In this document: positions 15,723 through 25,497 of the stretch, piece after piece
Numbering within the stretch: the stretch's first letter is position 1
How the letters are laid out: each line of letters starts with the position of its first letter
Source of the DNA: Rhodobiaceae bacterium
GTDB taxonomy: Bacteria > Pseudomonadota > Alphaproteobacteria > Rhizobiales > NORP267
DNA: 45,344 bases
Direction of reading: 5' to 3'
Assembly: GCA_020441905.1 (NCBI GenBank)
Contig: JAGRLG010000034.1
Span: 1-45,344, forward strand
Notes under the pieces: generated by a model
What the model was told of the DNA's origin: nothing
Seen by the model: only the letters and a program-made list of their open reading frames with translations
Database searches by the model: none
Translations under genes and position numbers: made by a program

Positions 15723-17080
15723 CGCGTCTTGCCGGACAGCTTCGCCGCCGCCCGTTCTGCCTTGCCGCCGGCTTTCCGCGCCGCCGCGCGTTTCAGGAGC
15801 TTCTTTGCTTGCGTGCCGGCGCTTTTCCGCGCCTTCGCCCCGCCGCTCTTGCGGACCGGCGGCGCTAGCGGCGCGCGCGCATCGTCGCTCATATAGTCGC
15901 GCTGGATCGGCACCGCGTCGGCGCGCGGCGAAACCAGGATCTGGAACACCATGTTGGTGCCGTGCAGAAACCCGAGTTCGGCCGCCGAAAGGTAGAATTC
16001 CCACATCCTGCAAAAGCGCTCGCCATGAAGCGCCGCCGCCTCGGCGCGCCGCGCGGTGAAGCGCTGCCGCCAGTGGCGCAGCGTGTAGTAATAGTGAAGC
16101 CGCAGCACTTCCATGTCGGCGACCCACAGCCTCTGCCGTTCTGTGGCGGCAAAGACCTCGGACAGCGCCGGAACATAGCCGCCGGGAAAGATGTACTTGC
16201 GCATGAACGGCGCCGTGACGCCAGGCGGCGACATCCGCCCGATGCAATGAATGAAGGCGAAGCCCTCCGGCGTCAGGCGCTCGCGCACGGTCGAGAAAAA
16301 AGTGTCGAAATAGCCGGCGCCTACATGCTCCATCATCCCGATCGAGACTATGCGGTCATAGCTGCCTTCCAGTTCGCGATAATCGCACTGGCGGAAATCG
16401 AGGCGGCTTGTCAGCCGTGCCGAGCGGGCGCGCGCCTGCGCCACCTCGATCTGCTGTCCCGCCGGGGAAATGCCGGTGACGTGCACCCCGTAATTCCTGG
16501 CCAGGAACAGAGCCGCCGAACCCCAGCCGCAGCCGATATCGGCAACCCGCATGCCGGGCCGCAATTGCAGTTTCGCCGCCATGCGGCGCAGCTTGTTGTG
16601 CTGCGCCCGCTCCAGCGTGTCGTTTTGCGGATCCTCGAAGAAAGCGCAGCTGTAATTGAGATCCTTGTCGAGAAACAGCCGGTAGAGATCGGCGCCGATA
16701 TCATAGTGATGGGCGGCATTGGCCGCCGCTTTCTTGAGCGGGTTGCGCTGTTGCAGGCGGCGCGTCGCCTGCCAGACCCCGCGCATGATGCGGTGGCCGG
16801 GATGGGCCGCAAGGCCCTCTCCATTGACGGCGAACAGATGGAGCAGGTCGTGGATCCCGGTGTCGTCCTCGAAGGTGATGGAGCCGTCCATATAGGCTTC
16901 GCCGATCACCAGTTCGGGATTGAAAAGCAGGCTGGAATAAAGGTTCGGATCGTGAATCCGCGCCGTGACCGATGGTCCCTGGGGGCCGCCGCCATAGATA
17001 TGCAGCTGGCCCCTCACGTCATACAGACGCAAGGTTCCCTTTTGCACCATTCGGTTCAAAAGCCCGGATAGCAGACGCAT
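15719..17080 (-). CDS. cfa: Cyclopropane-fatty-acyl-phospholipid synthase with basic C-terminal tail
   Basis: SAM-dependent enzyme of 453 residues that adds a methylene bridge to unsaturated acyl chains of membrane phospholipids. The SAM-binding motif VADIGCGWGSAALFLA lies at about 179-194; SIGMMEHVGAGYFDTFF and the HYYYTLRHWRQRF segment are conserved Cfa regions. HHYDIGADLYRLFLDKDLNYS matches the family entry motif. Residues from about 409 to 453 are a lysine/arginine/alanine-rich tail resembling a histone H1-like or phospholipid-binding extension, absent from E. coli Cfa. Coupled to acyP by an ATGA overlap. Confidence 0.93.
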   Translation of the reverse strand: MRLLSGLLNRMVQKGTLRLYDVRGQLHIYGGGPQGPSVTARIHDPNLYSSLLFNPELVIGEAYMDGSITFEDDTGIHDLLHLFAVNGEGLAAHPGHRIMRGVWQATRRLQQRNPLKKAAANAAHHYDIGADLYRLFLDKDLNYSCAFFEDPQNDTLERAQHNKLRRMAAKLQLRPGMRVADIGCGWGSAALFLARNYGVHVTGISPAGQQIEVAQARARSARLTSRLDFRQCDYRELEGSYDRIVSIGMMEHVGAGYFDTFFSTVRERLTPEGFAFIHCIGRMSPPGVTAPFMRKYIFPGGYVPALSEVFAATERQRLWVADMEVLRLHYYYTLRHWRQRFTARRAEAAALHGERFCRMWEFYLSAAELGFLHGTNMVFQILVSPRADAVPIQRDYMSDDARAPLAPPVRKSGGAKARKSAGTQAKKLLKRAAARKAGGKAERAAAKLSGKTR

Positions 17081-17121
17081 GCCCCACCCTCAGCGCGACC
17101 AAGCCGGGCGCATATTGGGAC

Positions 17122-17190
17122 AGCCGGGCCGGCGGCACAACCGGCCGCGCGGGCGAATTCGAAAAGCGGTAAACGCGCCTATTCGAATTC
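17122..17190. repeat. Two inverted repeats at the pccA end
   Basis: GAATTCGAA (17155-17163) and TTCGAATTC (17182-17190) are perfect 9-bp inverted arms; the right arm is the last coding triplets of pccA, so the minus-strand RNA could fold across the stop codon with an 18-base loop. Further on, GGCCGG and CCGGCC form a second 6-bp stem with an 8-base loop. Neither is followed by a uridine run. They may stabilise or weakly terminate the pccA transcript before cfa. Confidence 0.45.
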
Positions 17191-19194
17191 CATGATCACG
17201 GCATCGACCGCCAGGCTGTCGCCCGGCGCCGCATTGATCTTGGCGACGGTGCCGTCGCGTTCGGCGCGCAGCACGTTTTCCATCTTCATCGCCTCGACAA
17301 TGCACAATTGCTGGCCGGCCTGAACCTCCTGCCCGACCTCGACCGCAATCGAGGCCACCAGGCCCGGCATCGGGCACAGCAGGAGCTTGGAGGTATCGGC
17401 CGGCACCTTGACCGGCATCAGGGCCTCAAGCTCGGCCTCGCGCCGCGTATAGACATAGGCCTTCACTTCGGCGCCGCGATGGGAAAGGTCGAAGCCGTTG
17501 AGGATCGGGCGCACCTGGACATAGACCTCGCGCCCGTCGATCGTGCCGTGCCATACCGGATTGCCCGGCACCCAGCTTGAAACCAGGAGACGAGGCTTTG
17601 TCGCCTTGCCGCTCTTGCCGGCGAAGGCAATCTGCACTCCGCCGCCCTCGTCCGAGACGCTGGCGCCGATGCGGGCCTCGCCGATGGCGACCACTCGGTC
17701 GCGGGCAAAGGCGAAAGGAAGCTCGCTCATCTGCCCGGTGATATGCCGCCGCCGGGAATTCTCCAGGTGATCGATGGCGATCGCCACCGCCGCCAGAGTC
17801 TCCAGCGTGGCGGGATCCGGCTCATGGCTGTGCAGGCCGTCGGGAAATTCCTCGGCGATAAAGGCGGTCGTGATATCGCCGCTGTGCCAGCGCGGATGCC
17901 CCATCAGGGCCGACAGGAACGGCACATTGTGCCGGATGCCATCGACATAGAAGGCGTCGAGCGCGTCCGCCATCAGCGCCGTCGCCGCCTTGCGGTCCTT
18001 GGCGTGGGTGATCAGCTTGGCGATCATCGGATCGTAGTAGATCGAGATTTCGCCGCCCTCGTAAACGCCGGTATCGTTGCGCACCGTGCCGCGCTTGCCT
18101 GTTTCCTCCTCCGGCGGCCGGTAGCGCACCAGGCGCCCGGTCGAGGGCAGGAACTTGCGATAGGGATCCTCGGCATAAACCCGCGACTCGATGGCCCAGC
18201 CATCGAGCTTGACGTCCTTTTGCGCCAGCTTGAGCTTTTCGCCGGCGGCAACGCGGATCATCTGTTCCACCAGGTCGATGCCGGTGATCAGCTCGGTGAC
18301 CGGATGTTCCACCTGCAAGCGGGTGTTCATTTCGAGAAAATAGAAGTTCTTGTCCTTGTCGACGATGAACTCCACCGTGCCGGCGCTCTCGTAATCGACG
18401 GCTTTCGCCAGCGCCACCGCCTGTTCGCCCATGGCCTTGCGCGTCTTGGGATCGATGAAGGAAGACGGCGCCTCCTCGATAACCTTCTGGTTGCGGCGCT
18501 GGATCGAGCATTCGCGCTCATTGAGATAGAGCGCGGTGCCGTGCTTGTCGGCCAGCAGCTGGATCTCGATATGGCGCGGCTCGGTTATGAATTTCTCGAT
18601 GAAGACCCGGTCATCGCCAAAGGACGACGCCGCTTCCGATTTGGCGCGCGAATAGCCGTCGCGCACATCCTCGGCGTTGTGCGCGATACGCATGCCCTTG
18701 CCGCCGCCGCCAGCCGACGCCTTGATCATCACCGGATAGCCGATATCGTCGGCGATATTCACCGCTTCCTCGGCGCTCTCGATCACCCCGAGATAGCCGG
18801 GCACCGTGTTGACCTTGGCCTTGTTGGCGAATTTCTTCGATTCGATCTTGTCGCCCATGACCTCGATCGCCTTCACATTGGGACCGATAAAGGCGATGCC
18901 GGCCTTGGCCAGCGCCTTGGCGAAGGCGGCATTCTCGGACAAGAAGCCATAGCCGGGATGAACCGCCTCGGCGCCGGTTTCGGCGCAGGCGGCTAGGATC
19001 TTGTCCATCTTCAGATAGGATTCTGACGCGGCGGCGGCACCGATGTGAACGGCTTCGTCCGCCATCTCCACATGCAGTGCATCCCGGTCGGCATCGGAAT
19101 AGACGGCGACGGTGGCAATCCCCATCCTGCGCGCCGTCTTGATGACACGGCAGGCAATTTCCCCGCGATTGGCGATCAGTATTTTCTTGAACAT
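17179..19194 (-). CDS. pccA: Propionyl-CoA carboxylase alpha subunit (biotin carboxylase and carrier)
   Basis: ATP-dependent biotin carboxylase of about 671 residues; with PccB it converts propionyl-CoA to methylmalonyl-CoA. The N-domain begins FKKILIANRGEIACRVI; the ATP-grasp glycine loop is KASAGGGGKGMRIA, with EKFITEPRHIEIQ and FLEMNTRLQVEHPVTE as conserved catalytic segments. A BT linker domain follows, and the biotinylation motif EAMKM has its lysine 34 residues from the C-terminus. The latter half with YDPMIAKL and GIRHNVPFL resembles PCC rather than MCC. ATG 19194 is preceded by an in-frame GTG; either could start, and the ribosome site is weak. pccB is 3.2 kb upstream. Confidence 0.93.
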   Translation of the reverse strand: MFKKILIANRGEIACRVIKTARRMGIATVAVYSDADRDALHVEMADEAVHIGAAAASESYLKMDKILAACAETGAEAVHPGYGFLSENAAFAKALAKAGIAFIGPNVKAIEVMGDKIESKKFANKAKVNTVPGYLGVIESAEEAVNIADDIGYPVMIKASAGGGGKGMRIAHNAEDVRDGYSRAKSEAASSFGDDRVFIEKFITEPRHIEIQLLADKHGTALYLNERECSIQRRNQKVIEEAPSSFIDPKTRKAMGEQAVALAKAVDYESAGTVEFIVDKDKNFYFLEMNTRLQVEHPVTELITGIDLVEQMIRVAAGEKLKLAQKDVKLDGWAIESRVYAEDPYRKFLPSTGRLVRYRPPEEETGKRGTVRNDTGVYEGGEISIYYDPMIAKLITHAKDRKAATALMADALDAFYVDGIRHNVPFLSALMGHPRWHSGDITTAFIAEEFPDGLHSHEPDPATLETLAAVAIAIDHLENSRRRHITGQMSELPFAFARDRVVAIGEARIGASVSDEGGGVQIAFAGKSGKATKPRLLVSSWVPGNPVWHGTIDGREVYVQVRPILNGFDLSHRGAEVKAYVYTRREAELEALMPVKVPADTSKLLLCPMPGLVASIAVEVGQEVQAGQQLCIVEAMKMENVLRAERDGTVAKINAAPGDSLAVDAVIMEFE

Positions 19195-19252
19195 CACTTA
19201 GGTAGCCCCGCTCTCCGGCCCCACTCCGGCACCTGTAAAACTCCACGACAGG

Positions 19253-19281
19253 GATTTCCGACGCTGTCACGCGAATGTCAA
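19253..19281 (-). promoter_or_regulatory. Candidate pccA promoter
   Basis: On the minus strand a perfect TTGACA (19276-19281) is followed after 17 bases by GAAATC (19253-19258), about 60 bases before the pccA start. The -10 match is weak. The rest of the 298-base divergent region 19195-19492 shows nothing else I recognise apart from the ribosome site of the EamA gene. Confidence 0.4.
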
Positions 19282-19492
19282 TATCCACCTGCCCGCAATC
19301 GCCATGCCTGCCATGCGCCGAATGCATAGGACAAATCGCCGCGATCCGCTATTGGTCTGAGGTTGCCACCCATTTTGCGATGCGCCACAACAGGCGCGAA
19401 CGACGTCCGGCGGAAGCCCTCAACAAGCAAAAAGTGCCCCGGCGGGCGGCCGCGCGGCATCGGCTTCCCGAGACCATGCCCGGAGGAAACGA

Positions 19493-20404
19493 ATGAACGA
19501 GCCACTTCCGGCCGGGCAGTCCGGCTTTGCACCGGTGAGAACGCTCCCCGGAATCCTGTTCATGGTCGGGGCGGTCACCGTTTTCGCCCTTCAGGATGCC
19601 ATCACCAAGCACCTGGTTGCCGCCTATCCGGCCCCCTTCTTCCTGATGATCCGCTATTGGGCGTTTGCCGCCTTTGCCCTGGCCATCGCCTTGCGCGCGC
19701 GCCAGCCGACCCTGGATGTCGCGACCTCGCGGGCGCCGGTCCAGCAGATTGTCCGCGCCCTGCTGCTCTATTTCAGCATGATCCTCTTTGCCCTTGGCGT
19801 GCGCGAGTTGAAACTCGCCGACACCCACGCCATTCTTGCCGCCATGCCGCTGATGGTGACGGCGCTGTCCGCGCCGTTGCTGGGCGAGAAGGTCGGCTGG
19901 CGCCGCTGGCTGGCGGTCATGTTCGGTTTTCTCGGAGTACTGATTATCCTGCGTCCGGGCCTTGGCGTTTTCCAGCCCGCCGCCGCCTATGCGCTCGCCT
20001 GCGCGGTTTCGCTGGCCTTCTACAATATCCTCACCCGCAAGGTCAGCCGCTATGACGGCTTTCTCACCACCTTCCTGTTCACTGGCGTCATCGGCGCCGG
20101 TGCGGCAACGGCTTTCGGCCTCTTGGCCTGGTCCAACCCCACACTGGGCGACTGGGGGCTTATAGGCGCCCTGTGCATCACCAGTATTCTCGGCCATTTC
20201 CTGCTCATCCGCGCCCTGGAATCCGCCCCCGCCGCCGTGCTCCAGCCGTTCCATTATCTCATTCTGGTCTGGGCCATCATTCTGGGGTTTGTCTTCTTTG
20301 ACGAATTGCCCGACCTCGTCACCTTGACCGGCGGCGCGGTGGTGGTGGCCAGCGGCCTGTTCGTGGTGTGGCGCGAACACGCCGCGTCCCGGCGCGCGCC
20401 CTAG
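19493..20404 (+). CDS. EamA/DMT-superfamily transporter
   Basis: Ten-helix inner-membrane transporter of the drug/metabolite family, 303 residues, built of two five-helix EamA repeats (about 17-145 and 158-295). Visible family features are the first-helix FALQDAITKHLV and the half-repeat MPLMVTALSAPLLGEKVGWRRW, with the corresponding VLQPFHYLILVWAIILGFVFFDELP in the second half. Substrate cannot be predicted. GGAGGAAACGA precedes the ATG. Divergent from pccA; followed on the same strand by the unrecognised membrane protein. Confidence 0.88.
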   Translation: MNEPLPAGQSGFAPVRTLPGILFMVGAVTVFALQDAITKHLVAAYPAPFFLMIRYWAFAAFALAIALRARQPTLDVATSRAPVQQIVRALLLYFSMILFALGVRELKLADTHAILAAMPLMVTALSAPLLGEKVGWRRWLAVMFGFLGVLIILRPGLGVFQPAAAYALACAVSLAFYNILTRKVSRYDGFLTTFLFTGVIGAGAATAFGLLAWSNPTLGDWGLIGALCITSILGHFLLIRALESAPAAVLQPFHYLILVWAIILGFVFFDELPDLVTLTGGAVVVASGLFVVWREHAASRRAP

Positions 20405-20423
20405 CGCGCCGCCGCAGCGCGCT
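20403..20423 (+). other. Hairpin over the EamA transporter stop codon
   Basis: AGCGCGC and GCGCGCT are perfect 7-bp arms around a 7-base loop; the first arm includes the last two bases of the TAG stop. Only two thymines follow, so it is at best a weak terminator or transcript-end stabiliser. Confidence 0.35.
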
Positions 20424-20473
20424 TCCTGCCGCCCGGCGCCGGTTGTCCCCAGCCTTGCGCCGGCCATTCCTAT

Positions 20474-20485
20474 TGGCAATTGCCA
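20474..20485. promoter_or_regulatory. 12-bp palindrome upstream of the membrane protein gene
   Basis: TGGCAATTGCCA is a perfect 12-bp palindrome 57 bases before the GTG at 20542, in a 137-base intergenic gap. It could be an operator for that gene; no regulator is suggested by the neighbourhood. Confidence 0.35.
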
Positions 20486-20541
20486 CCGCCGGAGAGCTGT
20501 GTTCTTTTCGTCCATATCGCGCCGTTGCGGGGAGCGCCGGG

Positions 20542-21939
20542 GTGACCGACAGATATACCGCCATTCTTGAAGACGCTCTGAGCCGGCTCGAGGCCGGCGA
20601 CGAAGCTGCGCGCGAAACGCTCTATGGCCAGGCGCGAATCTCCCTGCTGATGCAGTTTGAAGCCGATTCCAGCCTCGATATCCCGCAGCGCGCCGCCGAA
20701 CTTGGCCGCTTCGAGGCCGCGGTCCGCCACATCGAGGCCCGCTACGCCGCGCAGGCCTTTCAGGATGGCGGGCAAGAGGAAGCGGAAGCGGAGCTTCCCC
20801 AGGCCGAGGACGAGCCGGCGCCGGCGGTGGCGGCCTATCCGCCGCCCACCGATTTCGCGCCCGACGAGGCGGAGCGCCTGCACCCCGGCGCCAGCCGCGC
20901 TGACACCCGCGCGCTGCGCCCGCGCCGCCGCTTCCCCTGGATCCGCATTTTCCTGCTGATCCTCATCGCCGCCTTTGGCGCCTGGGCGGTCGGCCCGCTG
21001 CTGGCCGAATATCGCGGCTTGGCGCGATATGGCGCCCTCGCCGTCCATGGCCTCGCCGTCGCCCTCGCCGGGGCCATTCTTTTCATCGGCAATTGGCGCA
21101 TGCTGGTCGCCGCGCTCGCCTCGCCGCTGATGCTGGCCGGGGTTCTGGCGGGTGTCGAAAGGTCGAAGGCGGCGGAGCTCATTCTGACCGTCGTTTTCTC
21201 GCCCCTGGCCGAACAGCGGGCCGTGGCCATAGACTGGCAGAAGAACTTCTTGAAGAAAGCCGGTCTTGACGCCGTTGGCGGCGAGCAATCGGCGGACAAG
21301 GCGCCCGGGACTTCCCCGGCGCAGACGCCAGACACGCCCCCCGCCACGCCCCCCGCGCCGCTATCGGCCCCGCCCGCCGAAACCGGCGCCGCGCAATCTG
21401 TGGACGCGCAACAGCCGGCGGCGACGGAACCGGCGAAGCTGGCGGAACTCACCTTGCCCGATTCCCTGCTCGGCGACTGGAACGTCGAGTGCGACAACGG
21501 CCCTTCCCACCGTTTCACCTTCGGCCCGCCGGAAGCCCCCAGCGCCAGGGATAACAGAGTCATTCCCCATGGCAGGCTGACCGGCGAGTCCCTCGGCGGC
21601 AATAGCAGGGTGGTCTTCTCCAGCCCCATAGCGGACAAGGACATCGAACGCGAAATCGCCATGCGCGCCCATCCCTGGCCGGGCAAGGAATGGTTGTTCG
21701 CCAATGAAATATTCCTCGCCAGCGCTGATTTCGAGGAAGGCGAAACCGATGCCGAGCTCGGCTATCGCACCCTGTTCATGTGCCCGATCAAGGCCGATAA
21801 CATCACGGTCGAGACAAGTGGATCGGACACCCGGCTGTCGATGGAAGCGGAGTGCAACTGGATGGTTCCCAAGCCGGCGGACCTCGACGTCTTTTACACC
21901 GGCACCGTCTATGGCAAGTGCCGCTTCCGCCGCCCCTGA
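20542..21939 (+). CDS. Membrane protein of unknown function with alphaproteobacterial N-terminal motif
   Basis: No known function recognised. The 465-residue protein starts with about 66 residues rich in alanine and charged residues (YTAILEDALSRLEAG, then ETLYGQARISLLMQF), resembling a helical N-terminal module found on many otherwise unrelated alphaproteobacterial proteins. An acidic linker (75-125) leads to two or three membrane spans at about 131-152, 164-185 and 187-204. A proline/alanine-rich linker (245-300) joins a C-terminal soluble domain beginning SLLGDWNVECDNG that contains four or more cysteines and ends TGTVYGKCRFRRP. The GTG at 20542 follows GGGGAG by seven bases; the open frame extends upstream over the transporter stop but is implausible there. 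Confidence 0.72.
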   Translation: MTDRYTAILEDALSRLEAGDEAARETLYGQARISLLMQFEADSSLDIPQRAAELGRFEAAVRHIEARYAAQAFQDGGQEEAEAELPQAEDEPAPAVAAYPPPTDFAPDEAERLHPGASRADTRALRPRRRFPWIRIFLLILIAAFGAWAVGPLLAEYRGLARYGALAVHGLAVALAGAILFIGNWRMLVAALASPLMLAGVLAGVERSKAAELILTVVFSPLAEQRAVAIDWQKNFLKKAGLDAVGGEQSADKAPGTSPAQTPDTPPATPPAPLSAPPAETGAAQSVDAQQPAATEPAKLAELTLPDSLLGDWNVECDNGPSHRFTFGPPEAPSARDNRVIPHGRLTGESLGGNSRVVFSSPIADKDIEREIAMRAHPWPGKEWLFANEIFLASADFEEGETDAELGYRTLFMCPIKADNITVETSGSDTRLSMEAECNWMVPKPADLDVFYTGTVYGKCRFRRP

Positions 21940-21966
21940 CGCCGCCCCTGAAATCGGCCGCGGCCT

Positions 21967-22323
21967 TCAGCGGCAGCCGAGCCAGTTTTCCGCCTGCTTG
22001 ATCGCCGCGACGTTCGCGCTTTCGTTGCGGTTTAGCGGCACCGCCCCGGCATCGTGGATATAGCAGCCCGCATTGCCCAAGACCGCCCTGGCCCGCGCGG
22101 TTTTGAAACAATAGCCGTGTTCCTGGTAAATCGAATTGCGGACAAAATAGAGCGTGTCGCAACTCTGCTGGCGCAGGTTCGCCTGCGAGAACCGGTTGAC
22201 GTCGGTGCAGCCAAGCCCCTCGTAACAGCCGGCCGCCGCGGGCAGCGAACCGGCAAGCCCCGCCACCAAGCCGCAAAGACCCAGCACCGCGGCAAGAAAA
22301 CCCGTCCGCAACAAGCCAGTCAT
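21967..22323 (-). CDS. Secreted cysteine-rich YARHG-type protein
   Basis: Small exported protein of 118 residues. The N-terminal signal peptide runs to about PAAAG (residue 32). The mature part has six cysteines (33, 39, 55, 72, 87, 117), compatible with three disulphides. The segment LYFVRNSIYQEHGYCF matches the YARHG domain pattern of tyrosine, arginine, asparagine, isoleucine-tyrosine and HGY-x-F. The domain's role is unknown; it is found in exported proteins. ATG 22323 has GGGAGG nine bases upstream. It lies downstream of pccB and faces the membrane protein gene convergently with 27 bases between stops. Confidence 0.82.
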   Translation of the reverse strand: MTGLLRTGFLAAVLGLCGLVAGLAGSLPAAAGCYEGLGCTDVNRFSQANLRQQSCDTLYFVRNSIYQEHGYCFKTARARAVLGNAGCYIHDAGAVPLNRNESANVAAIKQAENWLGCR

Positions 22324-22345
22324 CCCACATCCTCCCTGCCTGAAC

Positions 22346-22369
22346 CGGCGAACTTACGTAAGATCGCCG
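22346..22369. promoter_or_regulatory. 24-bp dyad between pccB and the YARHG gene
   Basis: The core CTTACGTAAG (22353-22362) is a perfect palindrome, and CGGCGA/TCGCCG flank it symmetrically with one A-A mismatch on each side, giving 11 of 12 matching pairs. It sits 22 bases before the YARHG ATG, just upstream of its ribosome site. It may be a repressor operator or an RNA hairpin with an ACGT loop that ends the pccB message. Confidence 0.5.
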
Positions 22370-22420
22370 ATGGCCCGCCGCCGGGCAACCGCACCGGGCC
22401 TCAAGACGGCCCGGCAGTCG

Positions 22421-23953
<1,533 letters not shown>

Positions 23954-24038
23954 GCCTGCCCGTCCCCCAATTCTGCTCCGGGTTCCATTAGCATGCGCCC
24001 CGCCCGGCGAAAAGCCGCCACAGCGCCCATTTCCGACC

Positions 24039-24062
24039 CAGCTTTCAGGCCAGCTTTCAGGC
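24039..24062. repeat. 12-bp tandem duplication at the end of the ATP12 gene
   Basis: CAGCTTTCAGGC occurs twice head to tail (24039-24050, 24051-24062). The second copy contains the ATP12 stop codon on the minus strand; the first carries the same stop triplet 12 bases later. It looks like a small slippage duplication just after the coding end. Confidence 0.6.
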
Positions 24063-24815
24063 TAGCGCCGCCAGCACCTGCGCCGCCGCCGCCATATCCT
24101 TCCAGCGAAAGGCCCGCCGCGCCGCCGCCTCCGCGTCGGCGCCCCAGAGCGAGATCTGCCAGTCCTCGTCGACATGGGCCGCCGCCCAGGCGTCCCCGGC
24201 GCTCAGAAACCCGCGCAATACCGCCAGCGGCAGCAGCGCCGAACCGGTGAGATTGGTCATGCTCGCCAGCGCGCCTATTACGAAACTATCTTCATTTTCA
24301 ATATCTTGACGCAACTTATCAAGAATGGCCGGATCCTGCTCGACATGCACGATGCCCGCCGCCAGCCTGAAGCGGGCACCAAATCTGTCCCGCGCCCAGG
24401 CCAGCACCGGATCCCAGGCCGCGCGCTCGCGCTCGACCAGCCCGTCCGGTTCCTCGGCGCGGTAGCACAGAAGGTCCGAAGCGCCAAATGACACGATCTC
24501 ATCGATCACCGCGGCGCGGCTTCCGGCAATTGCCACACCGTCGATGATGGTATTGGCCAGCCGGGTCAGCGGCATGGTGGCGGGATCGACATAATCCCCC
24601 TGCGCGTCCCATTCGGCGGCGATACCCTCGGCAATCGCGCGTGCCGGGACGGCCAGCGGCGCCTTGCCCGGCGTGCGCACGGCGCGGCCGTCGAGGCGCA
24701 CCGCAAAGCCGGTCTTGCCCTCCTCGACGCCCGCCGCCTTGTAGAAGCGCTTGAGGCGCTGCTGGCGGGCCGCCTCCTGCACCCGCTTGACCGGATCCGC
24801 GCTTTTTTCGCTCAT
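24057..24815 (-). CDS. ATP12 family F1-ATPase assembly chaperone
   Basis: Protein of 252 residues related to mitochondrial Atp12p, which binds the free F1 alpha subunit during ATP synthase assembly; alphaproteobacteria carry the bacterial homologue. Conserved stretches are [46 protein letters not shown] and [19 protein letters not shown], and the C-terminal [17 protein letters not shown] 24815 overlaps the phosphatase TGA (ATGA); the open frame extends to a TTG at 24830, rejected. Last gene of the coupled cluster that begins with degP. Confidence 0.92.
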   Translation of the reverse strand: MSEKSADPVKRVQEAARQQRLKRFYKAAGVEEGKTGFAVRLDGRAVRTPGKAPLAVPARAIAEGIAAEWDAQGDYVDPATMPLTRLANTIIDGVAIAGSRAAVIDEIVSFGASDLLCYRAEEPDGLVERERAAWDPVLAWARDRFGARFRLAAGIVHVEQDPAILDKLRQDIENEDSFVIGALASMTNLTGSALLPLAVLRGFLSAGDAWAAAHVDEDWQISLWGADAEAAARRAFRWKDMAAAAQVLAALA

Positions 24816-25492
24816 CGCCTGTCCGTCCAACTGCCCCAGCGCGCCGCCAGATGCGGCATCAGCCCGGAGAACTCATCCAATACATGCTCGGCGCCGGCCT
24901 TCAACAGCGCATCGGGCGCATGATAACCCCAGCGCACGCCGACCGCGCCGGCGCGCGCCGCCCGCGCCATCTCCACGTCATAGGTGGTATCGCCCACCAT
25001 GACCGTGCTCTCCGGCCCGATGCCGGTTTGCGCCATCGCCTCGGCCACCATCGAAGGATGCGGCTTGGAGGGGTGGGTATCCGCCGTCTGGATGGTGATG
25101 AAATGCTTCTCCAGCCCTTCGCGCTCCAAGAACCGGCGCACCCCCCTGACGCTTTTCCCCGTGGCGATGCCGAGCAGCGCGTCGTCGCGCCCGGCCAGCG
25201 CGTCAAGAACGGCGCGCGCGCCGGGATAGAGCGGCTCGGCCAGGGCGGGGTCGGAGCGCAGATCGGTGAAGGCGTCGCGATAGGCATCCGCCAGCCTTGC
25301 CGCTTCGCCCGCGAGGCTGTCTGGCACCAGCTTTCTGATCGCCGGTTCGAGCGACAATCCGACCACGGAGAGAATCTGTTCGCGCGCCGGCGCTTCATGC
25401 CCTCGCGCGGCGAAGGCGGATTCCATCGCCGCCACGATCATGTGCTGGCTGTCGACCAGGGTGCCGTCGCAATCGAAAATGACGAGATACAT
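24812..25492 (-). CDS. HAD-superfamily hydrolase, phosphoglycolate phosphatase-like
   Basis: Phosphatase of 226 residues. Motif I VIFDCDGTLVDS carries the nucleophile Asp7 and Asp9; motif II is in LGIATGKS, motif III KPHPSM and motif IV VMVGDTTYDVEMA. The cap domain between 15 and 90 is of the helical C1 type found in phosphoglycolate phosphatase and pyrophosphatase PpaX. Substrate is not determinable; in alphaproteobacteria it regularly lies between rluC and the ATP12 gene. Five bases separate its ATG from the upstream transporter stop, and its TGA overlaps the ATP12 start. Confidence 0.88.
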   Translation of the reverse strand: MYLVIFDCDGTLVDSQHMIVAAMESAFAARGHEAPAREQILSVVGLSLEPAIRKLVPDSLAGEAARLADAYRDAFTDLRSDPALAEPLYPGARAVLDALAGRDDALLGIATGKSVRGVRRFLEREGLEKHFITIQTADTHPSKPHPSMVAEAMAQTGIGPESTVMVGDTTYDVEMARAARAGAVGVRWGYHAPDALLKAGAEHVLDEFSGLMPHLAARWGSWTDRR

Positions 25493-25497
25493 CGGCC

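Noticed and set aside
20368..20541. 58-codon upstream extension of the unknown membrane protein
   Set aside because: It overlaps the end of the transporter gene and reads as low-complexity arginine/alanine; the GTG at 20542 has a proper ribosome site.
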